DNA from: Cryptomeria japonica | Taxonomy: Eukaryota; Streptophyta; Pinopsida; Cupressales; Cupressaceae | DNA length: 64,000 nt | NCBI RefSeq assembly: GCF_030272615.1 | Contig: NC_081412.1 | Location: forward strand, 476,601,657 to 476,665,656 | Reading direction: 5' to 3' | Part shown: positions 36,355 to 50,465 of the stretch, one piece after another | How the letters are laid out: each line of letters starts with the position of its first letter | How positions within the stretch are numbered: position 1 is the stretch's first letter | Position numbers and translations under genes: made by a program | Notes under the pieces: generated by a model | Databases searched by the model: none | The model's input: the letters and a program-made list of their open reading frames with translations, nothing else | Told to the model about the DNA's origin: nothing

Positions 36355-37549
36355 AACTGGTCAACAGCTCAGCCATACTTTGAGAAAGCTTTTCCTAGAG
36401 TAATTGTAGCCCTGATGCATCTCATGATGACCTATAAGAATGTAATTGTGCTTCTTTCCCGTAGATCAAAGCTTACTCTTAATATCATGATCTAGTGCTG
36501 TGTCTGTTCACATTCCTTGTATAATAATGTCTTTCAAACTTTGGAAAAATGTATACATATATTAAGTTATTAACTGATTTTGACACAGACCTAAATGTTT
36601 ATTAGAAGGGTACAATCTAATTATGACAACCCTGAAAAGTGTGAATGAATACTTATATTATTATATAACAGGAAAAGAAACAAATAAGTACTGCAAATTC
36701 CACAAAACATGGAATTTGTTAAAAAGAAAATGCTCATGATTAAAAAACTAGTCAGCAGCTTGACCATATTTCAAGAAAGCTTTTCCTATAGCAGTTGCCT
36801 CCCTTATGCATCTCATGATAAACTACAGGCATGTAATTAAGATTTTCTTTCCGGTAGATCAAAGACTCGTCTTTAGATACCAGGATCTAGTTCAGATTTG
36901 ATTCTCCACACTCCTTGTGTACTAACATGTCTTTCAAACTTTAAAACATAGATACATTAATTGCCTGATCTGATGGTGACCTACATTTTTATTAGAAGGG
37001 TACGATCTAACTATGACAACCCTGAAAAATGTAAATAAATATAATTTATATACCAAGAGAGGAAAAGGAAGTACTGCAAATTTCACAAAACATGAAATTT
37101 GTTGGAAAGAGAATATGTGAGAAAGAAAGCCCTCGTGATTGAAAATAACTGATCAAATGGATCAACAATATTTTAAGAAATATTGTCTTATATAGTTGCA
37201 GCCCCAATTCATCTCATGATGACCTATAGGAATGTAATTATGGCTTCTTTCCAATATATCAAAGCCACATCTTAGATACCATGATCTAGTTCAGATTTGG
37301 TTTTTCACATTCCTTGTATAATAACATGTATTTCGAATTTCCTAAACATGGATACTTAAATCGCCTGCTTTTGATGCTGACCTACATGATATTTATTAGA
37401 AAGCTATAATCTAACTTTGATAACCCTGAAAAACACAAATTAATATAGCTTATATAACAAGAAAAGAAAGAAACAAGTACTGCAAATTCCACTAAATGTG
37501 AATTTTGTTGGGAAAGGAATAAGTGAAAAAGAAAATGCTTATGATTGAA
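36355..37549. repeat. three tandem copies of a segment of about 395 bp
   Basis: Copies begin at 36355, 36746 and 37147 (AACTGGTCAACAG, AACTAGTCAGCAG, AACTGATCAAATG). Each runs through ATGCATCTCATGATGACCTA-like sequence (ATTCATCTCATG in the third copy), GTAGATCAAAG, a CATGATCTAGT(T) block, CCTTGT(A/G)TA, TTTATTAGAA(G)GGTAC, ACAACCCTGAAAA, and ends with GTACTGCAAATT(C/T)CAC...GATTGAA. Periods are 391 and 401 bp. The copies are diverged by substitutions and small indels. The array lies about 130 bp downstream of the stop codon of the minus-strand host gene. Confidence 0.93.
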
Positions 37550-37676
37550 GTGCATCTTTGGACAGGCCTTACAATTTGGTGAATTTTTTGGCATGCAAAC
37601 CCAATCAAGCCCACTAATGAGAGCTTCCCAAGCACTATCGTTCCTTGAGTACCAAAGTAATCACTCAGTGCCAGCT

Positions 37677-37769
37677 TTACTTGATCTCAGAGCAGGCATT
37701 TGGACCTAGAGGTTCCCTCAAGCAACTGTTGATTGCTGAAACTGCAGCTTCTATGGATGCATCCTCTCC
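37677..37769 (-). CDS. host gene last exon with stop
   Basis: Acceptor CTGAGCAG before GGAGAGGATGC. It encodes GEDASIEAAVSAINSCLREP and LGPNACSEIK, followed by TAA at 37679-37677. The 3' flank then runs into the 395 bp triplication. Confidence 0.9.
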   Translation of the reverse strand, partial: GEDASIEAAVSAINSCLREPLGPNACSEIK

Positions 37770-40700
37770 CTGCTCAGTCATTAGTTACACATGTCAAGTT
37801 TAATAGGCAAAATAACACATTTGAAAAGACAATTAAATTTTCTGATTTAAAATTCCTCCAGTGAAAGAAACTTCTTAGGATAAAGGAAATCTAATTCCTT
37901 CAAAATCTGGATAATGAAATCAATACTCTTAAAGCATTTAAATTCACAGATAAGAAGCAACATTTATTGGTTTTCTAATCTGCCAATATCTGTAGTCTGG
38001 AAATAATTTGAACCAGTATATTAAATATTTAAAAGAATATAAATATAAATAAGTGATTCCTTCAAAGTTTTTGCTGCTTGCTTCATTAATAAAAAAAATA
38101 AAAAATTAATATTCCACTGAAGATGTCAAGAATATGCAAATAATTTTTTATCAAACTCTTATGCCACATTCTCACATTTTCTCTCCAATAAAAAATGTTC
38201 CCATATTTTCCAGCCAACCGGCTCCAAAAGCTGCGAGGAATGTCCAAATCAACTGATGCCCCAACATTAAAATTCAATATGTTGCCTGCATGACACGAGA
38301 TTGATATATCTTTATCTAAAGCACAAAAAGGAAGTGTCTTGTCTCAGAAACCCCAGAAATTCAGTAGACACATTTTTGTTGTGTAATGAAAAGAATCAAG
38401 ATTTATTTGGGGAATCAATCATAATGCCCAGAAGCATTCAGAAATCAACAAAAAATGACCCAGCTACACTAAAATATCCTAGATTTGAAAATTGGATGAG
38501 TATTCTGAACATTGAACCAATAGGAATATGCTAGCAAGTATACCAAATTCCAAAAAGATGAAACTATCTTTGTAAATAAAATTTATACCAAATGTAGGAT
38601 CTGCAACAAATACTATTGTGTTATCATCAACCTGCCAAAAGTCTCTGACAGCTAATCCTGGCTATCACAATACAAACATTAGAAATGCATTATTGAAATA
38701 CAGGAAACACATTGCAGTAATGGCCAAAACATCATTGTTCTAACCCTAGGTTACATATTACAATCCTAAAGTAAGCTACTTGTTTTCATGACATACCTGG
38801 GGTTTCAGGATAATTTTGAGCCAGAACTCTAAGCTTGAAGCCTGTATCCTTTTCAAGATTATAGATTGCCTCTATCATCCTACTTTCCTGATACATCAAT
38901 ATACAGAAAATGAAGCTTATTTTCCACTTTCAAAACTTTTATACACAATACTGTTCACATCCTAACTGCTGAGAAACCAATGTGAATAGTAAAGACTCTC
39001 AAATACAAATTTCCATTGCCAAAGATGGATAACATTATGGTTTGTTTGCATGGACTCAAATATATCAGCAAGATATATTTGAAAAGTGGATATTATCATA
39101 TCAAAATGAAAGCAGATGAATCAAAGATTATTTTTAAGACAAAGGAATATTTGTATAAGTGCTTTGTTATGCCATTTGGGCTAACTAATGCACCTAGCAC
39201 TTTTATGAGGTTAATGAATGAAGTTTTGAAATCTTATCTTGATAAGTATATTTTATATTTGGATAACATTTTTATTTTCAATAAGAATAAGGAAGAGCAT
39301 TTTGAACACATCAGATTTAGAGTTGCAAAGGTTAAGAGAATAAAAGTTGTTAATTAATGTGGAAAAATATAGTTTCATAAAAGAATCAATATATTTAGTA
39401 AAAAAAAAAGAATCAATGTATTTGAGTTTTGTTATTTCTGCTAGTGGACTGAAGATGGATCCAAAGAACTACACCACTGAGTATTTCAAAAGTTTTCATG
39501 GCTTAGTAAATGTTTAGATGAAGTTTACAAGGAATTTTAGTGGAATATGTGCACCTATCACTATGACCATGAGAGGTGATAAAAAGGAAGTTCAACATAG
39601 CTAACAAAAATTTTGCTGCTAAAGAAAAAGTGACAGAACACCCAATTTTGACATTACCAGAATTTTAAAAGTTATTCCAAGTTGACTGTGATGCAAGTGG
39701 AATTACAATTCGAGTTGTTCTGAGTAAAAAAGGAAGACCAATTGCATATTTTAGATGAGAAATTGAATGATACTAGGAAAATATTTTGTTTATGATCAAG
39801 GATTTTATGCATTTGAAAAAGCAGTGAAGAAATGGAGATGTTATTTATCATCCAGAGAATTTATTTTGTATACTGATCATCAAGTATTGCAATATCTATA
39901 TAAAGTAAGTTGAGTAAAAGACATGCCAGATGAATTGTATTTATGTTGAAACATGAAAGTGGTAAATCCAATAGAGTAGCTGATGTGTTAAGTAGAAGAC
40001 ATAATTTGTTGGTGAAAATGAGAATTGAAGTTGTTGGATTTGATTGGATGAAGAATTTGTATGAAATTGATGTTGAATTTGTTGAAGCATGGAGAGTGTG
40101 CAAAGCGTCAGTAAGTGTAGATAGAACCAAATGGTTGGATTATTTGACCCAAGATGATTTGTTGTTTAAAAGAAGTTAACTATGTATTCTTAAGAGTTCT
40201 CTCAAAGAACACTTGATAAGGGAAAAACATAACAATGGATTAGCTAGTCATTTTAGTATATTGATAATTGCTTTGGTGAAAGAAAAATATTATTCGCCTC
40301 GTAGATTAAAAACTTGCCTAACTCACAAGTTATCATGAGTTAAAACTACTTCTAGTCACTTGCCCTCAAAATTAAGGGTGGAGATTTCTGTAAAAAATTG
40401 GCCAATTTTTTTGTAAAATGTGAATCTGACCTAAAAAAGTCACCAACTAGCACAAAATATCTATCTACCACGATAAGGTCAAAATCAGTTCATTTTTCAC
40501 ATTTTCACTTTTCTATCTCTTACTCCTTGACAGATTGAAAACATTCCTTGCAATTTCAAGTGACTAGAACTGATTTTTTGTGATTTTGAGCTTAACGGAT
40601 AAGTTTTTTTGCAACTTTTGAAAAATATATACGTACTTTTTTCCTTTTCTTCAAAGTTTCGTTTTGTCTCTAGGGTTTTATTATTCAATCTTTTTTATTT

Positions 40701-43700
40701 TTTTGTTGTTTGGCTAGCTACCGAGGTTTGCATTTGATTTTGATTTTTGGTTTATGATAGGTTGGAAACTTTGAAAATTTATGTTTGAGATATAGCATCA
40801 AGAAGTAGAATTGGTGACAAGGCTATAGACTCTACTTGGAAGCATGAAACCCTAAGGGAACATGTGGATTCATCATTTTTAATTAATTTTGACAAAAGAT
40901 GATAGAAGGCATCAACTACCTCAAATTTCATCTTGTGAGGATTCCTAGAAGAGATGTTTAACTTTGTGATAAAGTAGAGCCTAAGGTTGTACAAGAGGCT
41001 AATGCTCTCCTTACTTCATGAGGAGACGAAATTAGAAAAGAAATGATTATTTTAATAGATTTTTCTCTTGAATCTGAAACAAGTTCTTGAATTAGCTTAC
41101 AGATATAGGGTTCTTCTGCATCAAGTAGTTGGCATTTACATCATGTTCAAATATTTGTGGCTTTTTTGTCATATATAATACTCTTGGTGCCCAACCTTCC
41201 CTCAAAGGTACCACCTAGAACTGAGACATGCAAAATGAGGCAAGGTTGGTAATTGCCAATTTTTTATACTTCATTAGCATACCCTTCCAATTTGCAAGCA
41301 ACTCTTATTGGGAGTTAGTTGTCACTGCATAGATAGTAGCACAAAAAGGTTTAAATCATTGAACTCTTATGATTTGAGTGGGTCATTGTTGGATGATGAT
41401 GTTAGACAAACAGAGGTCTTGGTGGAGGAACAAAAGAGGATTTGATGAAAAAGGGGCTGCACCATTTTGTCTAATGAGTGGACATAAGGAAAGTACAACA
41501 CCCTAATTAAGTTCATCATGGCTTCAAGTGACTAGTTGGTGTTCTTCAAGTCAATTGACATCTCCAATGGAATAAAATATGCCAACACACTTTGCAACAT
41601 TTTGGATAAGATGGTCATGGATGTTGGTATGCAGAATGTTGTCCAAGTTATGGCAGACAATGCAATAGCATATGTGTCAACCATTAGGCAACTACAAAGG
41701 CACCTTACTCTTTTTTGAGGCCCTTGTACCACTCATTGCATTGATCCACTCCTTGAGGATATTGACAAACTTTTGTAGGTCAAAATCATGGTAAATGATG
41801 TAAGAGACATAACAAAATACATCTACAACCACCCTTGGGTGCTTAATTTGATGAGGTGAGCATAGAAATGGTATGGAGCTTTTCCGGCCAGGTATCCCCT
41901 GATTTGCCACCAATTTAATCACTTTGTAGATTATTGTAGCCTCAATACCATCTCTTATAGCAAATATTTGTGAGCACTACGGGGACAGAATCTACTTATT
42001 CAAATATGACCAAAGGGGAGATGGTAGTCAAGACTATTTTTATGAGTCTTTTTCCAGAAACATGGACAAGATCCTTAAGGTAACTTACAAAATCAGATTT
42101 TTATGATTTTAGTTTACTATTTTTTTGGGTCATTCAAAATCAGTTTTTTAATTGATGTATTGTTTTCTTTTAAGTATGAGAACCATTGGTGAGGGTTCTA
42201 CAGTTATTAGATGGGGAGGAAAAACCCCACGGGTTTTCTATATGAGAAAAAAGTAGAGAGATAGTTGCCTGAGTCCTTATTGAAGTAGTAATTTCTCCCT
42301 TAAAATCTCATAGTAAATGGGGCATATGAAAATGAAATGGTATTCAGACTCTACCTACTAGATGGAGCAAAGATAACAAATCTGATCAAGGCAAGGAATA
42401 TGGTGTTTTGTCTCATAACCTATAGCTTGTGGGAACACACCTCATTTGGCCAAGGGAAGACCTCAATCCATGTGACAAATGATGTTGGAAATAGTGATGA
42501 CAGAATAAAATGCCATCTTCTACCTATATGATATGCGCAACATTAAAAGAAAGCTTTGGGCTGAAAGGTATAAGAGGGGAGGTCCAAGTAGACCTAGATG
42601 TACTACTTGTAGATGTCCCTTCAAGAAGCTCTAGTGATGGCTTCTACAGAAGAATCCAAATATTGCAGCTTTCTCAATTTGATTCTATAGGATAATTTGT
42701 TTGTTGGGCTATGAGAAAAGAAAACGGGGACTTCGCACATTGGTATTCCAGTTTTAATCAAAGTGGCCCAACAAAAATCATCTGGCATTGGGAAGGACAA
42801 AATCCCAATTTGGATTTGGGACCTAGGAATTTAGATGATTGGAGGATTGCTTCACAATGTAACAGGGAATGACAGACTTGTAGGATTCAGTTATATCAAA
42901 ATGGTGAAACAAAGATATGGTGAAGTATTCTGCAAGTTCATTTGGGATACTTGTATTGGCATGCACCATCAGATTGTTTGAGAAAAACAATCTTTGGAAA
43001 GGGAGGACTGTAAAGTCCCTTTTCTGGCCTCAATGATCAGAAAGAAAATAATTTAATTGGTTAAATTAAGTCAATCTTAATTTAATATTTTTAAGTGACT
43101 TGTATTTAATTAGTGGTGAATATAATATTATTTCTTTATAAAGGGACTTTAGCTTGTGGGCCAAAAAGTAAATTAATATTAAGTAACTTTAATGGAGCAA
43201 AATAATTATTATTTAAAAAGTGATTTTTAAAATTGTTTTCCAGAAAGTTCTGCGGGAGGCTACAAAACAAGGATCAAGAGAGAAAGGGATATATTAAAAA
43301 GATTAACAATTTTGAGGTTTGTATTTGTGGCAACATTTCTACCGACGAGACAAAAACCCTATTGGTTGCTTGACAAACAAAAACTTGAAAAGCTAAAGCT
43401 GAGGACGAAAACCCTCTGTCTTCAACAAAGAGGTTCGATCCAATGATCAAAAGTGCACTACAAAGGTTTCAAAATGAGGGCAAACACCCCAATTTCATTG
43501 TGAGTGGTGCCATTCAGGAATCATCTTCACTGCTGAATGTTCATGGAGTAAGAGATTGGGTTTGATCGATAAATCTTCTAGGTTTGCCATCTTAATCTAT
43601 TATCAAATTTATTAGAAGTCTTGCGAGCAAGAAATAAATTTGTTAAGAAAAGAAGGAAAAAAAAGGCATATCTCATTGGTCGCCATGTTGCATGAATGTC

Positions 43701-46700
43701 TAAAGGTCAATTGAATCTATAAGCTGAAAGTAAGTATAAATTCATGGTGAGTATTGAATTCGTGTGTGGGTCAATTCCCAAATAAAGTTGTCAAGCAGCA
43801 AGGAAGGGAACAAGCCCCATACAACTTTGATGGCAAATTTAGTCTCAGTGAAAGAAGGAAAAAGATCGCTGGTCAAAGTTGAATGTAGCGTCGAACAAAG
43901 TTCAATATCCAGGAGACCATCAACTATCTTGAGTAATGCTATAAGACAAAGAGGTGGGTCCTGTTGACGTGTTTTTTATGACAGCATCTAACATAGAATA
44001 AAGTTGCCCAACGGTCACTTTACTCTCTCTTGATCAAAGTTCAATTGTATGCTAAGATTGCAATAAGTTCAAACAATTGACTCCAAAGTTCCAATTATGC
44101 AATGGATGTGACTCAGTTGGCCTGATGTGATATGTTGGTAATCCAAGGGGACTTACATTTGGATCGTTCTTTCACTTCTTTGTTGTGGCTGGAACTTCAT
44201 CATCGGATATAGCAATTTTGTGATGCTTCTACTTCGAATGAACTAAACTGGAATGGACTGAAATTAAAGGGGAAAGGGTTAGAAGGATCTAGATCTACTC
44301 CTAAGGTCAGTGATATCAATGGATAATGCTTTAGTGGACAAATTCCAAATAAACCAAGCTCTGCTTCGCCAAGTTTAACTACAACTCCTCAAGAACCGGT
44401 GCAATCTTCTGAGGATGTTGAAGGATTTTCACATTGAGAAAGTGCATTTGAATACCCAGCACGACGCAATCCAAATGACTATTCACAATCAAAATTAGCA
44501 CAAATTTGGTGGCTTAGGCTAACTTTAAACTACAACTTATAATCAACAAGATGCAAAAAGTATGAATCATGGAAATTCATCAAACACCATTACATTCTCC
44601 ATTGAAATCAAAGCACTATACTACTTCTACTCTAAGTGAGGAAGGTGAAACCATGCAAGTTCTAAAAAATAACTTAAGTGGACACCATCAGAGAACAATG
44701 TTTCATTGTAATTATCTCAAAAACTTATCGCAACAATTTCATACAAATCTCCCCTTTACAAATGAAGGGGTCACCAGCTTATATAGACTTCATGCCTTGG
44801 CTACATGCAAACCCTAATTAGGGTTTTCCCTAAAAGATCCCCCACACATGATGCAATAAGGTGGGAATCAACAATAAATGCCCATATACAATTAATTCCA
44901 GCCCATTACAATTCGAATCCAAAATGCATTAAATGCACCATTCTTTACTTAATTTGCCCAACATGCAATGAATATTCCCTCATGCAAAAAATCGCCCATG
45001 ATGCCATAAATGCACCATCATCTCCTGAACGTGATGGCTGCATGCAAAAGGAATCTGCCACAATGCCATAAACGCAACGGTTACATGCACAAGATGCTCC
45101 ATTACCTCAGCATGCATTGACCCAACTGCCAATTGGTGAGAAGCCCCTAGAGAAAGAAAACTTCAGGAGAGAAAATTTAATCCGAGAAGAATTTTCTTGA
45201 AGTTTTGAAATTTCTGTGTCTTGGAGAAGATTTTTCATCAATTTTCCCCTTTTCCTATTTTTCAGGAATTTTTTCAAATTAGGGTTCTAGGGTCTAGGAG
45301 AGAGAAAGTTATCTCACGAATCCAAATATGTAAAATGTTTGAAATTTGGATGAATTTTGATGCCCAAAAATGGATTTTTCAAAAAAATTTGCGAGGGGAA
45401 TTTTCCTATTTAGTTCATCCTTGACTCCTATTTTCTTTGCCTTGGCATCTATCTTTTCAATCTTGGGTGCAAATTCCATGATAAGGAGGAAATGTCACCT
45501 TTCTTGGCACCTTGGAATTGGCATCCTTTCCTGACCTTGGGCGACTAACACACTTTGTGAAGGATTTTCGTGTCTTAGGCAATTTTCCTTGCTCACCTCC
45601 ATTTAGCGCTCTACAACTATCTTGGGCGTTGATTCCATGTAAGGGAGGAATTTTGAAGTTTCCATCTTTTCCTTGGCACCTCCAACTTAGTGCCTAACTC
45701 CTGACCTGGGCTCTAATTAGGCATGAAGGAGGAAAAATTGGTGTGGAGGAAAATTCCTCCACACCCTCACTTGAGTGCTCTTCTTCTTTTTTGGGTGCTA
45801 AAACACTTGACTGTAGGAAATTTGGGGGTGGAAGAAAAATCCTCCACCACCCCATTCTAGCGCCCCCTCTGACTTGGGCACCAAAACACTTTGCTGATGT
45901 AATTTTTAACTTTGCCAACTTTCCTTGGCATCATCCTCATTCTAGTGCCCAACTCCAGACTAGAGCGCCAAATCCAGCATGCCAAGGAATTTTGAAATTT
46001 CTCAACCATACTCGCACACTTCTTCCTTGGCAAGGATTTTTGCTTGATTCCTCATCCATAGTCAATTTTCGACCATTTTCCAGATCAGGATGCCATATCT
46101 GGAATTGAAGAGATTTTTTGCCAGACTGAGAAGATTTTCGATGCTTTCCACTGTTAGAATGGGCGTCCATACTTAGCCACTTTTTTATCACTTAGCCTGC
46201 TTTTTTGAATTTTCTGGATTTAGACAATTCTTTAGGATTGTTCAGTCTTCATTGTCGGGACTCCTGCCAACAAAGAACCTTCCAAAAATAGACTTTCCAA
46301 AAATAGTAAGTGTTTCAAAATGTTAGAATTAGGGCTAAACAGGATGAGAATCCGAGAGGCAGTGTAATCCCTATAAAAATAGAAAGTTGCTCAGAATTCG
46401 CTCAAATCTTACTAGCGGGTTCTTCAAAGGGTCCTAATTCCAATGCAATGTTCAGTTTTTCCAAAACCCTAAAGGAAAGGCCTCAAATCCAAGTTTGAAG
46501 GGAAAAACCCTAAAATGGACAAAACAAGCTCTAGACTTAGCCAAATTTCCTCAAACGACTTGCAGAGTTGATCAAATTTCATTCCAATCACTTGCAGACT
46601 GGGGAGACCGAAGGGATTGTTGCAAAAAGACCCAAAGAAACACAGCCAAAAGACAAAGAGGACCTAAAAAGTAGGGGGTCCCCATTTGCAATGGTGTGAT

Positions 46701-49700
46701 GTGTGAAAATGTAACAGGTTCCCCGATTCTATTGTGGTCCCTAAATAAAATATATAATCATTCAAAGAAAATTGACCTTCGAGGAGTCCTAATATGAGTG
46801 GGAGTCTTCTTTCCCTAGCTGCCAGTAATCAATTGCTGATTGAAGAAAACAAAGAGACCTCATTGGTTCCTTTTGAGGTTGTGGGACATTTTTGAAATAT
46901 GTCGTGGAGTGTGTGGAATGTGAGAAAGCTGTTTTTCTAAGTCGCCAACCTTGTAAGAGGCATGTAGGAATAGGAAAAGGGACGTGTGGAAGTATTGACA
47001 CTATCAAAAAGGGAACGTAGTTACAAAGGTTGAGTTGAATGGATTTTGAAATCTTATAACTAGTCGACCAAGTGAAAGGAGACGTGGAGCCATTAGCTTG
47101 TCAGTTGTTCACAAGGAAAATACAAATAATACAGCAGACCTGTTTGTCACTGTGCTAAATCGCCCAAGTCAAGTGGAACTAGAAGTCATCAAATCTGCTT
47201 AAATTAAGGCTAGGAACTATTACTAATTTAATTCTGAATATTAGCTCGTTGGCATTCTGTTAAACACTTTGCATGCAATGTCTTATGTACTTCTGAATGT
47301 AATGCTTAGAACAACTATAACTATTATAAATTCATCACATAATCATGAGATTCATGACAATATCTGAAGATTTTATATAGGCATTCCGTCTAACAGCTGA
47401 CAACATTTCTAATGAACTGGAAATGTTTACAATGAATAATAGGAATGGCTGTTATAAATTTCCGATATAAAGCTCATCAATGAGTATCTATTTCTTTTAT
47501 TGAAATTTTTCAAAGAAAAATGCCTTGTATTACAAGGAGAAAAATCAAAATAAGAGGGTTTGTAGGTCCCTTTAAACCTACGTTACCCCGAGTTTCCGGG
47601 ACGGAGACGGTAGGGGACGGCGGGACGCGTTTCCGGGACAGCAATTTTTTTGCCAAATTTGGGGACGGCGGGGGACGGCTATATAAAATATAGGAAAAAT
47701 TTAAAATATATAGGGAAATTTCAAAATTCTAAATGTTCATATGAAAACATGGATAAAGCATGCATACATACATTATATTCATATGAAAACAATAAAACAT
47801 GGATATAGCATGTGTATGATACTATGAAAAGTTGAAAACATTTTAGAATGTAAATTCTGAACATACAACATTGTTAATACTCAATAGACAATATGCAATT
47901 ATGCATTCATAAATCAGAATTTCAATTCATTGACATTGTCAATATGCATATCATAATAAATATTAAAGAAATAACATACAAAATGTCAAAACAAAGAGGT
48001 TAAATTTTCCCTACTTCTATCGACGCAGTTTCCCCCCATATTTTTCAACAGGGGTTTGGGGGCAGCGCCCCCAAGGTGGGGTCAAGGGGCATCGCCCCTT
48101 GCGCGCTCTTTGTCGCAATATAGGGCGGGGTCGAGGGGCAGCGCCCCACGAGGCCAAAAAAACTTATTCTTTAATAAAGGCGTTGGGTGTTATTTTTCTA
48201 TTGACTTGCCGAGTTTGGCGATTTTTGGGCGATTTTCTAATCTCTGTGTCAAAATGCCCAAAGGCTACACTGCTGCCATATAGTTTCATTGTCAAAATTA
48301 TGAATTAAATTAATAAATTTAAAATTTAATTAATGTTATCTTTTAATTTTTTTTATTTTTAATAACAATTTGAATTAATAAGGGGCCTATATTAGAAAAA
48401 TAATTTAAAAAAATTGAAAATACTTTTTTTATTTTTTTAATATTTTTTAATGGCCTTAGATATGGGGGACATCTGGCCGTCCCCGGGACGGATCGGGGAC
48501 GTCCCAGCCGTCCCCGGGACATACGGACGTCCCCCAGAGCTAGGGCAAGCGTCCCCCCGTTTCAGGGACATCCCCTCAAAATGCAGGACAATTTGGGGAC
48601 GGGGGGAAACGTCCCCTGGCCGTCCCCAAGTCCCCAAAATGTCCCCGGGATGGGGACGGGTGTTTTCAGGTCGGAGACGCGTCCCCGGGTAACGTAGCTT
48701 TAAACAAATCAGCAGTACATAAGACAGGTGTTGGTAAAGTGGTGGAGACCATATGACACTTCAAGATGGGAAAGTGAAATCATATTTTCCTGCGATAACA
48801 AATGTTAAGGAGCTGGTATAATTGCACGTGATTTTTATTGTCTTACCAAGGCAGCCCCTATGATTGGAATATTACATCTCCTTTGAGCATGTATTGGCTG
48901 TCCTTCAGCCACTCAATCTGTGAAGCACAACAAACTGGCCCCAAATATGTGATGAGATCCATGCAAATCCTTAGGGTACAACACAAACAAGAAATGAAAT
49001 CCTCTCGAGGTTACATCTCAAAGTAAAGTGACTAGAGAAGGCATACAAATGTTGTAAATCAAAAATGCAATTGTACAAAAAACTAATTGACACATATGGG
49101 CCAATCAACCTTACATAAGTGTGAAATAGTCTTAAGCTTCAAAATCCACAATACGACCTAAACTATTAAAGTAGATACCATTTACTGACCAAGTCTAATC
49201 AAGAACGCCTAAATAAATAATCATGTAAAGTGATTAGTGTGTCCATCCTAATTCAATTTAATCAAGGCTCTCAATACATTAGACTGTACTTACTAATTGT
49301 AATGTCCCCACTTTGAAATAGAATTTAATGGTAAATAATAATAATAAAATTAAAATTAAAATATAAAAGAATATAATGAAAAATAATTAAATTTTAATTA
49401 AGTTAATGAAGGGTCAAAAGCTAAGTTACTGGGTTCTTCTAGTTTAGCTCAAGTCCTAGCACTAGTACTATTCAGTACTGGTATGGTTCGGGTTCTTCCT
49501 AGGTACTTGGGTTCTCCATGGGTCCTTTTGTGAAGAACCCATAGAGAACCCAGGCATCCAGGAAGTAGCAAGGGTCGTACCCAAACATAGTTTCATAAAC
49601 TAAAACCTCAATTTCACTCCCACAACTTTGTGACAGCATTTTTTATCAGACTATGCCAGCAAGCAAGCAATTAAATATCATTTCAGCTGCATTTGCAAGC

Positions 49701-50402
49701 TATTCATATGAACACAGGGTTAGTAAACTTTATATCAACAATGCTGAGATTGATTTCAGTTGATTTACATTATGCATATGTAGCAGCTGTTTGCTTATGT
49801 TTTGTGAAATCACTTTCCTTGTGTTATTAATGATTTGGCATTTTGTCAAATGTTTGAAAAATGAAATTGAATCAGCTTCTGCACTTGACACACCTAGTGG
49901 TAGTGGCAATCCAATTGATCGTAGTTCAAATGAAATTGAACCAAACGTTGATATTGACCTTGACTCTTCTGATGAAGAACATGAATATTAAAATCAATTA
50001 TAATTTGAATTTTCATTGTGTAATGACATTTTGAAACTTGAGGATTCTCATTTTTGCAAATTATGAATGGGGTATCAAAATATTCTATTTTTTGATATTT
50101 ATTGGCAATTATGGATTTATGAGTATCACTCTTCTCACTCTTCTTGTAGCTATACAATGATATACTCTATAATGTTTGAATATATATATATATTCATCCA
50201 TTATTATTATTAAATCTTCTTTGTTTATATATGTATGTATATAAACAGAGAAGATATAATAATAATAAATGATGACTGGTAAAGATGAGGCATCTGAAAA
50301 CAATATTACTGTTGCAGGAGTACAGATCTGTTGAGAACTAGTCATCTTTTATTATTATTATATCTTCTTTGTTTATATATATATGTATATGTATATGTAT
50401 AC

Positions 50403-50465
<63 letters not shown>

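Noticed and set aside
37382-37594. Minus-strand 70-codon ORF MPKNSPNCKACPKMHF downstream of the host gene
   Set aside because: It lies across the third copy of the triplicated segment and in the gene's 3' flank. No splice link or family.
43009-43961. LTR-like start TGTAAAGTCCC with a TATA-like word
   Set aside because: No matching LTR end or TSD was found, so it is not called as an element.
48450-48692. Gly/Pro-rich ORFs over the GGGACG region
   Set aside because: Both strands are open because of the repeated GC-rich words of the hAT-like element's end. No protein family.
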